From Planctomycetota bacterium (GTDB taxonomy: Bacteria > Planctomycetota > Phycisphaerae > FEN-1346), in the NCBI GenBank assembly GCA_030602705.1, contig JAUVZF010000022.1:1-50206 (forward strand): a stretch of DNA of 50,206 nt. The letters are read 5' to 3'. The translations under genes and the position numbers were made by a program. Below the pieces are notes generated by a model. The model ran no database searches. It was given only the letters and a program-made list of their open reading frames with translations, and was not told the DNA's origin. Shown piece after piece: positions 38,885-47,607 of the stretch. Each line of letters starts with the position of its first letter. Within the stretch, counting starts at the first letter, position 1.

Positions 38885-40949
38885 CCAGCGTGCACGGCCG
38901 GCCGCGCTCGCTGCGGATCATCACGTACCGCACCTGTCCGTCGGCCAGTTCGCTGGAGACCAGGAACGCCCCCTCCGCCCGGATGCTGGCGAAGCGTGCG
39001 CGGCGATCCCTCGGCCAGACGCCGAAGACGCGCAGCACGTTCTGGTGCCCCATGCAGAGCATCATGTTGACGGTGTTGGGCACGGTGCTGCAGTTCTCGA
39101 TGCCGTGGGGATTATGGGCGGCGAAGCCGTTCATCTGGCAGTGCCGCGTGACGTAGTCGCGCAGTTGTTTCAGGATGACGTTGGGATCGTACCCCACCCG
39201 CACCGCGGCGGGAAAGAAACTGTTCGAGCCGTTGTTGTCCACCCACCTGCCCATGACCTCGATCGTATTGCGGCTGATCCGGAGCAGCGTGGGCTCGCTG
39301 TCGAGTCCGATCGCCCCGGCCGGGTAGATGTGCTGGATGCCCAGCGTGTTGCCCCGCACCCAGGGCGTGCCCCGTTCGGTGTAGCGGAAGACGGTCTTGC
39401 CGCCCATCTCCTGCGTGGCGAAGCCGCTGAGGTGCTCCAGGATGTGCCTCCACTTCTTGTGGCAGCCGGGGTCGACGCCAAGTTCGCGGCTCATATCCAG
39501 TGCCGTCTCGAAGGCGTTCCGGGCCAGGCCCAGTGAGACGATCGAGTTGAAGTTCTCGCCCGAGCCCTCATGGACGGCGTCCTTGTGGATGACGTATCGG
39601 CCGTCTTCGAGTTTGAGATAGTCTTCCCAGAAGTCCGCCACCTCGCGGACGAAGGGGTAGACCGTCTTTGCGTACGCCTTGTCGTAGGTCAGGTACCACC
39701 GCATGGAGAGGTTGACCACGCAGTAGGCGGCGTTGGATTTCTGGCCATAGAACAGGCCGCCCTTCACCACGTTTGCCCCGTGCCGGAGGCAATCGCGGGT
39801 GGTCTCGATGCCCTTGGGGCCGATGCCGACCGGCAGGAGGATGCCGCGGCAGTTCAGGATGTTCCTGGCGTACCATCGGCCGCGTTCGATCGACGCCAGC
39901 ACGGGCGCGTGGTAGGGGTCGGCCTGCTCGATGTGATTCGACGAATACAGCGCGTAGAAGGGTGCCATGTGGTTGTAGTTCAGGTGGTAATCGCCCGCCC
40001 ACGCGGGAGAGTCCGTCGTGACCCACGTCCCGAAGATGCCGGGCGGGAACTCCGGGTCGCGCGAGCAGGAGCCCATCACGTAGTTGCTGAGGTAATACCG
40101 CTGCTCGATAGCCCGGTCGTCCAGTTCGACCAGCGATTTCGCCCAGAAGCCCAACCACCACGCCGTATGCGCCTGCCACAGATCTTTCAGCCTCGCCCCG
40201 TCCAGGCCGGCGACCAGGTGGCGGGCGTCCGCCAGAGGAGCCTTGCTCTTGAAGACGCTTCGCATGGCCGCGATGACCGTCACCGGCTTGCCCGGTTGCA
40301 ATGTGAAGGACAGCGCGTCCGCCCCGAGCAGCCTCATCGCGGCGGCGGCCCCGGAGGGAATATCGACGTCGCTCACAAACGTGCGGACCGCCCAGTGCAC
40401 CCCGTCGGTGCTGCCGGTCTCGTGGTCGCTGCCGCCGCCCGTGGCCGGTGCGAGGCCGACCGATACGTCGGCGGTCCTGCCTTCCGCGCTGAGCCGGACG
40501 ACCACCACGTTTTCCGTGGCCGCAACCCATGCCCGCATCTTCACGGTCAAGTCGCCTTTGGTAAAGGTGGCCTGCGTGACGGCGTCGAAGAGCGACTGCT
40601 CCACGCGATAGTCTGCGCCCTTCAGATCGGGGATGTTCACGTCGATGCCGCCGAACACGCGTGGCCCGGATGTGTTGTACTTCGACTTCAGCCGCCAGAA
40701 GTCGTTCTTGCACAGCCACAGCCGCTGCGCCTCCGGCGGGCCGCCCAGGGCCACGGCCATGTCGCCGTTGCCCAGCAGGGGGGCGTCGGTCTGCGTCCTG
40801 CTGGGGATGCGTCGCGGCGGATTCGTAAACACCGTCCTGTGCCGCGAGACGATTCGCCGGGCCTCATCCCGCATCCCGCGGTCCTCTTGTGCCGCGAGGG
40901 CCGGTTCGACCGGGATCATGCACACCAACAGCGCGACGGCGCGTTTCAT
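38664..40949 (-). CDS. GH95-like (alpha/alpha)6-barrel glycosidase
   Basis: The 761-residue secreted protein (signal MKRAVALLVCMIPVEPALA) has an N-terminal beta-domain (QTDAPLLGNGDMAVALGGPP, equivalent to the GH95 IGNGRMGG block) and a barrel with WAGDYHLNYNHMAPFYALY and the late AAHNPHGIENCSTVPNTVN. These resemble GH95/GH65-clan enzymes, but identity to the GH95 at 27734 is low by eye, so it may belong to a separate or unclassified family. ATG 40949 has GGAGAGG upstream; the open frame before it lacks family sequence. The last residues (about 745-761) are probably not native, since the frame runs into the palindrome at 38647. Confidence 0.75.
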   Translation of the reverse strand: MKRAVALLVCMIPVEPALAAQEDRGMRDEARRIVSRHRTVFTNPPRRIPSRTQTDAPLLGNGDMAVALGGPPEAQRLWLCKNDFWRLKSKYNTSGPRVFGGIDVNIPDLKGADYRVEQSLFDAVTQATFTKGDLTVKMRAWVAATENVVVVRLSAEGRTADVSVGLAPATGGGSDHETGSTDGVHWAVRTFVSDVDIPSGAAAAMRLLGADALSFTLQPGKPVTVIAAMRSVFKSKAPLADARHLVAGLDGARLKDLWQAHTAWWLGFWAKSLVELDDRAIEQRYYLSNYVMGSCSRDPEFPPGIFGTWVTTDSPAWAGDYHLNYNHMAPFYALYSSNHIEQADPYHAPVLASIERGRWYARNILNCRGILLPVGIGPKGIETTRDCLRHGANVVKGGLFYGQKSNAAYCVVNLSMRWYLTYDKAYAKTVYPFVREVADFWEDYLKLEDGRYVIHKDAVHEGSGENFNSIVSLGLARNAFETALDMSRELGVDPGCHKKWRHILEHLSGFATQEMGGKTVFRYTERGTPWVRGNTLGIQHIYPAGAIGLDSEPTLLRISRNTIEVMGRWVDNNGSNSFFPAAVRVGYDPNVILKQLRDYVTRHCQMNGFAAHNPHGIENCSTVPNTVNMMLCMGHQNVLRVFGVWPRDRRARFASIRAEGAFLVSSELADGQVRYVMIRSERGRPCTLVNPWGGKAVVLHRSGKPSETIRGERLKFATSVGEQMLLGPAGTSAAELRSRLVPAGPRRLGGCQELHPDLTQM

Positions 40950-40990
40950 CAAGAGTCCTCTCCTGTCAGCCGGATGTGACGGCGTGATGC

Positions 40991-43309
40991 TCACGCCGGC
41001 GGCGCCGCTACCGCCAGGTCGTTTGCCCCGGTCGGGCTCAGCAGTTCCGGAGAGATTCCTTCGGTGTCGTGCAAGTCTGAGACGTCGAGCAGGAAGATGT
41101 GAGTGGTCTTGGTCGCCGGGTCGCCGCCGGTAAAGAGGATCCATTTGCGGTCAGGCGTCAGTTGCGGATGGAAGTCGGACTTCTGCCCGCGGCCGTAAGT
41201 GGGCCACGAACCCGTCAAGTCGACGAACTCGCCGCCGGTCTCGTCAAGGCGTTTCAGGTACACCAGCCGGTGCCCTCCGCCGGGGTCCTCCCAAAACCAC
41301 AGACGCCCGTCCGGATCCCAGCCGGTGTGGACGCCCCCGGCTGGGAAGTTGCTGGGTAGCGGGAATTCGAACCGCCGGCGCGTCAGCGGGTCGTACAATC
41401 CGGATCGCCTTCCCGTGTGGATTTCGTAGGCCATTCCCCGCCGCGTAGACAAGTGGTGGCATATACGGCCGGTCACGACGCCCGGGTCGCCCTGACGCAA
41501 ATGCACGTACTTCCCGCTTCTCAGGTCGGTCATCAGCATGCCCATGCCGGTGGGAGTGTGGCAGAAGATGAAGTGCTCGTTGTCGTACGCCTGAACGTGG
41601 TGGATGTGGGTATCGACCGTGCAGAGCACGCGTTGCTCTTTCGTGTCGAAGTGGTAAGCGACGACTTTCGCGCCCTTGACCTGCCTGCCGGGCATGCTTC
41701 CCCGCGGCGAGTCGATGTAGACGAGCCATTTGCCATCCGGAGACGTGCAGTTCTGGCCCACCGCCTCGCGGTTCTTCGGCAGTTTGAAGAGAAGTTCGTC
41801 TTGGAGGGTCTCCACATCGACCATCCGCACGTCGTTCCCGATTTCGCCGGTGAAGTAGACGACCTTTCCTCGCGCCACGTTCAACACGCTGCGATGATCC
41901 AACACGCCGCGCCCGGATTCGAAACACCAGCCCTTCCAGCGAGTCTCTGGCGTATTGCCGTGCGTCAGTTGCACCGACTCGGCAGTTTGCAGGTTCAGCC
42001 GATGGAGTTGCACCTGTCCGGCTTCGGCCCGGTGGTAGATGAGGTACTTCGCGTCGGCGGTCAAAGAGGGAATGAAATAGTACAGCGGATAGCAGAACGC
42101 CGTGCCGGCGGTCAACTGGACGGCCGCACGGCCGGTTCCCGGCGCCTTGAGCCGTTTGAACGTGTCGGAAAGCGGCATTTTGGGCGTTGCCGGCACGGCC
42201 TTGCAGTCTCCCGACTCGACCAGTTTCACCATCTCGCTGCCGGCCAGCAGGAAGGCACCCATGGCGTATTCGTGGGTCATCTCGCGAGTGGCCGGCGTGG
42301 GCTCACCGGCTGACGGCTGCACGAAACCCAGCTTGCCGTCAGGCTGCACGTGGCGAACCAGTCCGCTCCACGCCTTCATCACCACGGGCAGGAACGCGTC
42401 GCAGTCCAGCACGCCGTTGTTGACGCCCCAGGCCATGGCGTAACAAAAGAAGGCCGACCCGCTGGTTTCGGGGTTGGGGTGCTGGTCGGGATCGTCGAGG
42501 TTGCTGCGCCACAGGCCGTCGGCCCCTTGCCGCCTGGCGATGGCGGCGGCCATGGCTTGCAGCAGGCTGACGTAGTCGTCGTAACGCTCGTTATCCTTCG
42601 GCAAATATGTCAGCACCCGCGGGATCCCGCCGATGACCCAGCCGTTGCCGCGCGACCAGAAGACCTTCTTACCGTTTTTCGTCTTTGCATCACAGAACCG
42701 TTTGTCGCGATAGAACAGCCCGTACTCCTTGTCGAACAGGTGCTCGGTGACGTCCCAGTAGACCTCGTTGAGATAGTCGTAGTACTTCGTCTCTCCGGTG
42801 GCCTTGCCGAGCATGGCGATCGTCGGCGGCCCGACGTACAGGGTATCGCAGTAGTACCAGCCCTTGATAGGCGGCTCGCCGGCGCCGACGAGCTTCATCC
42901 GCGAGTCGACGTAGGCGCGCATCCTGGCGATCCGCCGGGGGTCGCGCCGGAGGAAGTACAGTTCCAGGTAGGTCTGCCCACAGGTCTTCTTGTTCGCCCG
43001 TTCCCGTTCGTTTCCTTCGGCCCACCGGTGTTTTTCAGCCCAACGGACGGCCTGTTCGAGGATCTCGGGGTCGCTGGTCGTGCGGTACAGCGCCATCACC
43101 CCCGTGTAGTAGGTGGCGCGAATCCAGTTGCGATCGTGCTTCTTGTAAGGATGGGCTGCCTGATAGGCGTGAACCTTTCGCATCACCTCGACGATCTTCT
43201 GTCTGGTGAGCCTGTCGTCCACCTGTTGAGGTGACGGCGCGTCGGCCGCCCGAGCACATCCGACGTCCGCGACCAGGGCAACAAAGATCCAAATCAGGAG
43301 GCATTTCAT
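40991..43309 (-). CDS. GH105 unsaturated uronyl hydrolase fused to PL22-like propeller
   Basis: The 772-residue secreted protein has two parts. Residues about 30-375 form a GH105 (YteR-type) domain: NWIRATYYTGVMAL, GWYYCDTLYVGPPTIAMLG with the catalytic-type Asp 155, and FWSRGNGWVIGGIPRVL. Residues about 385-772 form a TolB-like propeller resembling oligogalacturonate lyase (PL22), with several conserved His-containing stretches (HIHHVQAYDNEHFIFCH, GRICHHLS, FHPQLTPDRKWILFTGG). A lyase that makes unsaturated ends and a hydrolase that removes them in one polypeptide would be a logical pectin enzyme. Lyase activity is inference. The start at ATG 43309 follows AAGGAG by 6 bases. Confidence 0.82.
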   Translation of the reverse strand: MKCLLIWIFVALVADVGCARAADAPSPQQVDDRLTRQKIVEVMRKVHAYQAAHPYKKHDRNWIRATYYTGVMALYRTTSDPEILEQAVRWAEKHRWAEGNERERANKKTCGQTYLELYFLRRDPRRIARMRAYVDSRMKLVGAGEPPIKGWYYCDTLYVGPPTIAMLGKATGETKYYDYLNEVYWDVTEHLFDKEYGLFYRDKRFCDAKTKNGKKVFWSRGNGWVIGGIPRVLTYLPKDNERYDDYVSLLQAMAAAIARRQGADGLWRSNLDDPDQHPNPETSGSAFFCYAMAWGVNNGVLDCDAFLPVVMKAWSGLVRHVQPDGKLGFVQPSAGEPTPATREMTHEYAMGAFLLAGSEMVKLVESGDCKAVPATPKMPLSDTFKRLKAPGTGRAAVQLTAGTAFCYPLYYFIPSLTADAKYLIYHRAEAGQVQLHRLNLQTAESVQLTHGNTPETRWKGWCFESGRGVLDHRSVLNVARGKVVYFTGEIGNDVRMVDVETLQDELLFKLPKNREAVGQNCTSPDGKWLVYIDSPRGSMPGRQVKGAKVVAYHFDTKEQRVLCTVDTHIHHVQAYDNEHFIFCHTPTGMGMLMTDLRSGKYVHLRQGDPGVVTGRICHHLSTRRGMAYEIHTGRRSGLYDPLTRRRFEFPLPSNFPAGGVHTGWDPDGRLWFWEDPGGGHRLVYLKRLDETGGEFVDLTGSWPTYGRGQKSDFHPQLTPDRKWILFTGGDPATKTTHIFLLDVSDLHDTEGISPELLSPTGANDLAVAAPPA

Positions 43310-43536
43310 GACGGGCTCCTTCCCAAGGGGCCATGGTACGTGACTGCAAGGTACGTGATGGCGGTGCGGTGTCAAGGGCCGGGGCAAGGTCGGGGTGTTC
43401 TGCGCGCCGAAGGTGCGCTGCGCACGGGCTGCCCATCGTCACGACACGGGGCCGCGTAAACCGGCAAACACACGAGAATCAGCAGCGGGACGGGAAGGAA
43501 ACCCTTCATCGCTTCGGGAACCGAATTCGCCTTACC

Positions 43537-43839
43537 TCATCTTGGCGCGTGCTTTGCCGACCTTGTTTCTCCTTTTTTCGACTCTTTGTTCCAGTAGACC
43601 GTTACATCATCACGTGTGGCCCAGGAACCATCCGTGTTCTTGAGGGTCTTAAGCAAATGGCCATACTTAGGGTGGTTGCCCAAGTGGCCGAGGCTGCCGA
43701 GCATGCCATAGCCTTCCATATTGGACTGCCCCGCCAGGATGAACACCTTCACCTTCCTGTCAGCCGCCCGAACCCGGGACGCGAGGCCAAGGAACACCGC
43801 CACACTTGCCAATATCATTGCCGGCGAACAACGCTTCAT
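43537..43839 (-). pseudogene. Truncated SGNH/sialate O-acetylesterase-family gene
   Basis: The 100-residue frame starts with a signal peptide (CSPAMILASVAVFLGLA) followed by KVKVFILAGQSNMEGYGMLG, the block I nucleophile motif of the SASA/CE6-like esterases. A family-like loop (HPKYGHLLKTLKNTDGSW, RDDVTVYW) follows. It ends after GETRSAKHAPR, where a complete enzyme would continue for more than 150 residues. The catalytic Asp-His block is missing. It lies between two complete glycosidase genes on the same strand. The gap 43310-43536 upstream of GH105 holds nothing clear. Confidence 0.75.
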
Positions 43840-43888
43840 TGCCGTCTCCGGGTTTCGTCTGGCATGGGTTGCCCGGCATGGCCTCAAG

Positions 43889-45508
43889 CTACTTCTTCCA
43901 GATGGAGTTGAGTTCGTAGATATCGAGACCTATAAGCCTGGCCTTGCCGCCCTCGGCAAAGGCGCTTATGGCCGAAACGTTGCCCCTCTTGCCGCGCCCG
44001 GACGTGATGTACACCCGGCCGTCGTTGCCGCAGATCTCGATCATCGGCCGGTCGACGATGACCTGCATGGAGACCTTCCCGTCGACGGGCTTCATCTCCG
44101 CCCCGTTGAGTTTCTTGCCCGCGACATCGTAGACCACGCGGTTGCCTCCGATGTCCAGGCCGACGGCCTTGGCCTGGCCGAGGGCGAATTCCGCGCGGAT
44201 CTCGAAGAGTTCTCCCGAAACAGCCCCGGTCTTCGGCGAACCGGGAGCCAGGTCGGCGCTGCCGGCGGAGTGCTTCTTCTTGTAGAGTTTCTCGATCTCC
44301 TTTACCGGCGTGGCGAACATCCGAATGCCGTCGGCGGTCTTGCGGAGCGTCAGGCGGTGCGGGAAGGTAAAGGCCTGGTTAAACGGCATGCCGGGCATGG
44401 CGATCCTCGCCCAGCCGATCTGTATTCTCCGCCCGTCGGGCGGGTTGCTGAACGTCTGCGAGGCGTAGTACGCCCCGTAGTGAACGCGGTGCTTGCCCTC
44501 GTGGTCCGGTGTGAACGTCTTGCCGTCGAACTTTCCCACCACGTACTTGGCGTCGCCAGCGAAGACGACCCAGCGGGTGTTGTTCTGGTCGGCATCGACG
44601 GGCAACTCGAAGAGCTCCGGGCACTCGTGGTAGCCCTTCAGGTGGCTTTGCACTTGCCAATCCTTGAGATTCTTCGACGTGTAGAAGGCGATGTTTCCCC
44701 GGTCGAAGACGGCCATCACCCAGTGCTTGCCCGGCTTGTACCAGATGATCTTCGGGTCGCGTCCGCTATGCTTGACGACCGGGTTCTTCTCGTACCAGGT
44801 GAACGTGCGCCCGCGGTCGTTGCTGTAGGCGATGGCCTCGCCGGCGCCCGTGTCGGTCAGCGCCGCGATCAGGACCTTCTCCTTGCCGGTCTGGAAGCCG
44901 GCGGTGTTGTCGGTGTCTATGATCGCGCTGCCGGAGAAGCACGCCCCCCTGGCCATCGTGGACGGGAACAGGGCATCGGGCAGTTGCGTCCAGTGGATCA
45001 GGTCGGTGCTGACGGCGTGGCCCCAGGTCATGTTGCCCCACTTCCACCCGACCGGGTTGTGCTGGAAGTACAGGTGCCACTCGCCGTCGTAGTAAACCAT
45101 GCCGTTGGGGTCGTTGTTCCAGCCGACCTTCTGGGAGAAGCGCAACTGCGGCCGCAGCGATTCGGTGTAAAACGTGTCGGCGCCGGGAATCTCGTCGGAC
45201 TGGCGGATCAGCGCGAAGCCCTCCTCGGTAGCGCCGGCGGCGCTGACGATCGCGGGCTTGCCCTTGTAGGATTCGATCGTGAAGAAGGCGTAGAAGTCGA
45301 CGGAATCGGCGCTGGTTGCGATCTCCGTGCCGTACCGGCGAACCTTCTTACCCGCGACCTCCAACTCCAGGTTGCATTTCTTGGCGCCGTTGCGGATCGG
45401 GATGATGAGGTATTTCTTCTGGATCGTCATCTCCTTGGTCGCACCGAACGCCGACGGGATCGTGAAGATCGATGCTGCCAGACATAATGCGAGAATGAAT
45501 CGGTTCAT
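43889..45508 (-). CDS. GH32 fructan hydrolase with N-terminal beta-sandwich extension
   Basis: The secreted enzyme (539 residues from this start; signal LALCLAASIFTIPSAFG) has about 100 extra N-terminal residues (MTIQKKYLIIPIRNGAKKCN onward), as in levanase-type GH32 proteins of Bacteroidetes and PVC bacteria. The catalytic blocks are GWNNDPNGM (Asp 134, counted from the first of two adjacent Met), GRDPK (Asp 252) and HECPELFELP (Glu 296). The C-terminal sandwich ends in a normal DIYELNSIWKK. The second ATG (45508) is better spaced from AAAGGAG than the first (45511). It differs in architecture from the GH32 at 36801, so the pair probably divides exo/endo or inulin/levan work. Confidence 0.93.
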   Translation of the reverse strand: MNRFILALCLAASIFTIPSAFGATKEMTIQKKYLIIPIRNGAKKCNLELEVAGKKVRRYGTEIATSADSVDFYAFFTIESYKGKPAIVSAAGATEEGFALIRQSDEIPGADTFYTESLRPQLRFSQKVGWNNDPNGMVYYDGEWHLYFQHNPVGWKWGNMTWGHAVSTDLIHWTQLPDALFPSTMARGACFSGSAIIDTDNTAGFQTGKEKVLIAALTDTGAGEAIAYSNDRGRTFTWYEKNPVVKHSGRDPKIIWYKPGKHWVMAVFDRGNIAFYTSKNLKDWQVQSHLKGYHECPELFELPVDADQNNTRWVVFAGDAKYVVGKFDGKTFTPDHEGKHRVHYGAYYASQTFSNPPDGRRIQIGWARIAMPGMPFNQAFTFPHRLTLRKTADGIRMFATPVKEIEKLYKKKHSAGSADLAPGSPKTGAVSGELFEIRAEFALGQAKAVGLDIGGNRVVYDVAGKKLNGAEMKPVDGKVSMQVIVDRPMIEICGNDGRVYITSGRGKRGNVSAISAFAEGGKARLIGLDIYELNSIWKK

Positions 45509-45604
45509 CATAGGCTCCTTTCATCTTGCCGATCAACCGGCATTTCCTTACAGGGCCCCTGTGGCGTCGCTGCGCGGCGCCTTGGGCGTCCTGTGTGGCC
45601 TCTT

Positions 45605-45623
45605 CCCCGCGGCTATCGCGGGG
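45605..45623. terminator. Hairpin between the sialidase and GH32 genes
   Basis: CCCCGCG and CGCGGGG pair perfectly over 7 bases with a 5-base loop. It lies in the 207-base gap on the minus-strand arm; no U-run follows on either strand. No gene was seen in the gap. Confidence 0.35.
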
Positions 45624-45715
45624 CAGTTGCAGTGATTCTACCAAGTCTGACACCTCGGGCAAGCCGAAATTTCGCCCACACGGCTTCGGGTACGGCATGT
45701 CCGTGCGATGCACCC

Positions 45716-46816
45716 CTATTCCTTCTCCTCGCCCGTGAGCCATCTGAGCGGAAACTTCGCGAAGGTGATGGTCTTGTAGCCATCCGCCTCGTACAGACAG
45801 CAGATGGACCCGTCCGGCAGCACGGCCAGGTCGCTGTAGGCGCTGCCGCCCTTGTGGAGCCGCCTGGCTACCGACCAGGTCTTGCCCTCATCGTAACTGG
45901 CGCGGATGGTCAGGTCGTTCCTCCCCCCGCCGCCGGGCCCGGAATAGAGGATGATGTCGGGCTTCCACGCATAGCGGTGGATCGACGACTGGCAGGTCGG
46001 GCAGTAAACCTGAGCGTGATGCTTCGGCTCAGACCAGGTCCGGCCACCGTCGCGGCTGGTCGCGAAGGCCCGCTGGTTTTTGCCGTGGTAGTTCCGCATG
46101 CTCAGCATCAACCGCCCGTCCGCCAGTTCCACGGCCTCACACTCGTTCATGCCCCAATCGGTGGGCTTCCCGAGTTGGAACGTCTTGCCGTGGTCGTCAC
46201 TGTAGAAGACGTGTGACCGTCCCTTGTCCTTCCAGCCGCCTTTTCGGCCCTTGACACCGTGGTCGCAGGGAAAGACCAGCCGCCCCTTCTGCCTGCCGCG
46301 GGCGAGTTGGATGCCGTGGCCCGGCCCGGTGGCGTACCAGCCCCAGTCCTTTTCCTTCACGTCCGCGGTGATCTCCTTGGGCTTGCTCCAAGTGAGCCCG
46401 TCGTCGGCGCTGCGGGTCATGAACACGCGGTCGTTGTTGCGGCAGAAGGCCAGCCACACGGCGCCCGTGGTCTTGTCAACGACCGGGCAAGGGTTGCCGA
46501 TGGTGACCTTGGCGGCACCGCCTTCCTCATAGACGATCTCCTGGGCCGACCAGGTCTTCCCGCCGTCGGTGGAGCGCCGGAGCATCAGGTCCAGGTCGCC
46601 GTGGTCGGACCTGCTGGTCTTGCGTCCCTCGCAGAACGCCAGCAGCGTGCCCTTCGCGGTCACCACCAGGCCCGGGATGCGGTAGGTGTGGTAGCCCTTC
46701 GTGCCGCTCCTGTAAAGGACCTGCTCGTAGGGTGTGTCCTCGTCTGCCGCTGCAAGTGCGCCGGTTGCCTGCGGGAGGCAGAGGGCTATCGTCGTCAGAG
46801 CCAACATCACTTTCAT
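45716..46816 (-). CDS. GH33 exo-alpha-sialidase
   Basis: The 366-residue secreted enzyme (signal LALTTIALCLPQATGALAA) has the sialidase YRIPGLVV motif (first catalytic Arg) and at least four Asp-boxes (STDGGKTW, SADDGLTW, SRDGGRTW, SYDEGKTW). The MNECEAVEL block has the catalytic-type Glu, SMRNYHG gives a second Arg, and a late GSAYSDLAVL is the likely Tyr position. It removes terminal sialic acid or related nonulosonates; a KDN or other 2-keto sugar specificity is possible. ATG 46816 has AAGGAGAG upstream. The truncated acetylesterase-family gene downstream would suit O-acetylated sialic acids. Confidence 0.9.
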   Translation of the reverse strand: MKVMLALTTIALCLPQATGALAAADEDTPYEQVLYRSGTKGYHTYRIPGLVVTAKGTLLAFCEGRKTSRSDHGDLDLMLRRSTDGGKTWSAQEIVYEEGGAAKVTIGNPCPVVDKTTGAVWLAFCRNNDRVFMTRSADDGLTWSKPKEITADVKEKDWGWYATGPGHGIQLARGRQKGRLVFPCDHGVKGRKGGWKDKGRSHVFYSDDHGKTFQLGKPTDWGMNECEAVELADGRLMLSMRNYHGKNQRAFATSRDGGRTWSEPKHHAQVYCPTCQSSIHRYAWKPDIILYSGPGGGGRNDLTIRASYDEGKTWSVARRLHKGGSAYSDLAVLPDGSICCLYEADGYKTITFAKFPLRWLTGEEKE

Positions 46817-46832
46817 GGATGCGCTCTCCTTC

Positions 46833-46930
46833 CTATTCTTTCGCCTGCTTCAGAATTGCCTCGGCTTCCTCCGTCGGTCGCCGGCGTACCCATTCTTCCG
46901 CCTGTCTGCGAAGGTTGTTCAGCCGTACGT
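46833..46930 (-). pseudogene. Possible C-terminal tail of a deleted gene
   Basis: The frame ending just before the sialidase ribosome-binding site reads LNNLRRQAEEWVRRRPTEEA and stops, a well-formed helical C-terminus with no start of its own. Upstream on the same strand lies the signal-peptide stump at 46978-47247. The two may be the ends of one gene whose middle has been lost. I could not recognise the family of the tail. Confidence 0.35.
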
Positions 46931-46977
46931 GTTTAGCATCCCCGGCGTCACGCGACGCCGAGCAAAGCCTACCGTTC

Positions 46978-47247
46978 CTATATTCTGCAGCCCCCCTCGC
47001 GCGGCGTGAAGTCTTTTTTCCGTTTTGCCTGGAGCGCCGCGAGCGTCGTGTCTCCGGAAACATAGGAGCCGGACGGTTCCGCAGCAACCGCAAGATTCAC
47101 GCCTGAAGCAGCCACGGTCGTGCCGCCGACTTTGGGGGAACCAGACTCAGCACCCGGACTCTGCCCGGCGAAGGCCGTGCAGGCCAATGCAATGGCCAGG
47201 CCGCTGACGAGTGTCGTCATGAAACGGCACGAAAGCGTTCTTCTCAT
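46978..47247 (-). pseudogene. Signal peptide and truncated discoidin-like N-terminus
   Basis: ATG 47247 with AAGGA 8 bases upstream encodes a signal peptide (TTLVSGLAIALACTAFA) and then VNLAVAAEPSGSYVSGDTTL, which looks like the start of an F5/8-type C (discoidin) domain on secreted glycosidases. After LAALQ the sequence is lost (KRKKDFTPREGGCRI) and it stops. It is the first reading frame after a good minus-strand promoter. Confidence 0.6.
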
Positions 47248-47353
47248 CGGAATTGTCCTTTACCTGAAAGTATCTCGTGTGTGCCGGATGTTGTCTGTTC
47301 CCTGCCCAGCGCTGCGCGTTGGCGCCGATCACGCGAATGACCTGCCCCCACCG

Positions 47354-47382
47354 CTGATACCATTCGCAACGCGGCGTGTCAA
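47354..47382 (-). promoter_or_regulatory. Sigma70-type promoter of the minus-strand CAZyme arm
   Basis: On the minus strand, TTGACA (47382-47377) is followed after 17 bases by TATCAG (47359-47354, 4/6 match). It lies about 100 bases upstream of the ATG at 47247 and probably drives the sialidase, GH32, GH105 and GH95-like genes. Confidence 0.5.
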
Positions 47383-47529
47383 CCTGACGTGCAGCCCATT
47401 TGGCCGACGCGGATCGCCAGGCAGGCTGGCTCATGTTGGATCTCGGTCCAGCAGATTCAACTTGAGCGGCGCGCCAGGATACGACGGCAGAGATGGGCCT
47501 ACCGCACACGGAGTCGCTCTGCTACGATA

Positions 47530-47544
47530 CCGTGAACTTCACGG
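47530..47544. promoter_or_regulatory. 15-bp palindrome upstream of GH127, possible operator
   Basis: CCGTGAA-C-TTCACGG is a perfect palindrome with one central base, about 65 bases before the GH127 start. It has the size of a dimeric repressor site, but no regulator gene is in the window. The rest of 47248-47607 shows no gene. Confidence 0.35.
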
Positions 47545-47607
47545 CACAGAGCGAGGGCACACGGGGCGTGCCTGCTGCTTTCGCCCAAGCCGACAGGAGA
47601 CATGCCG

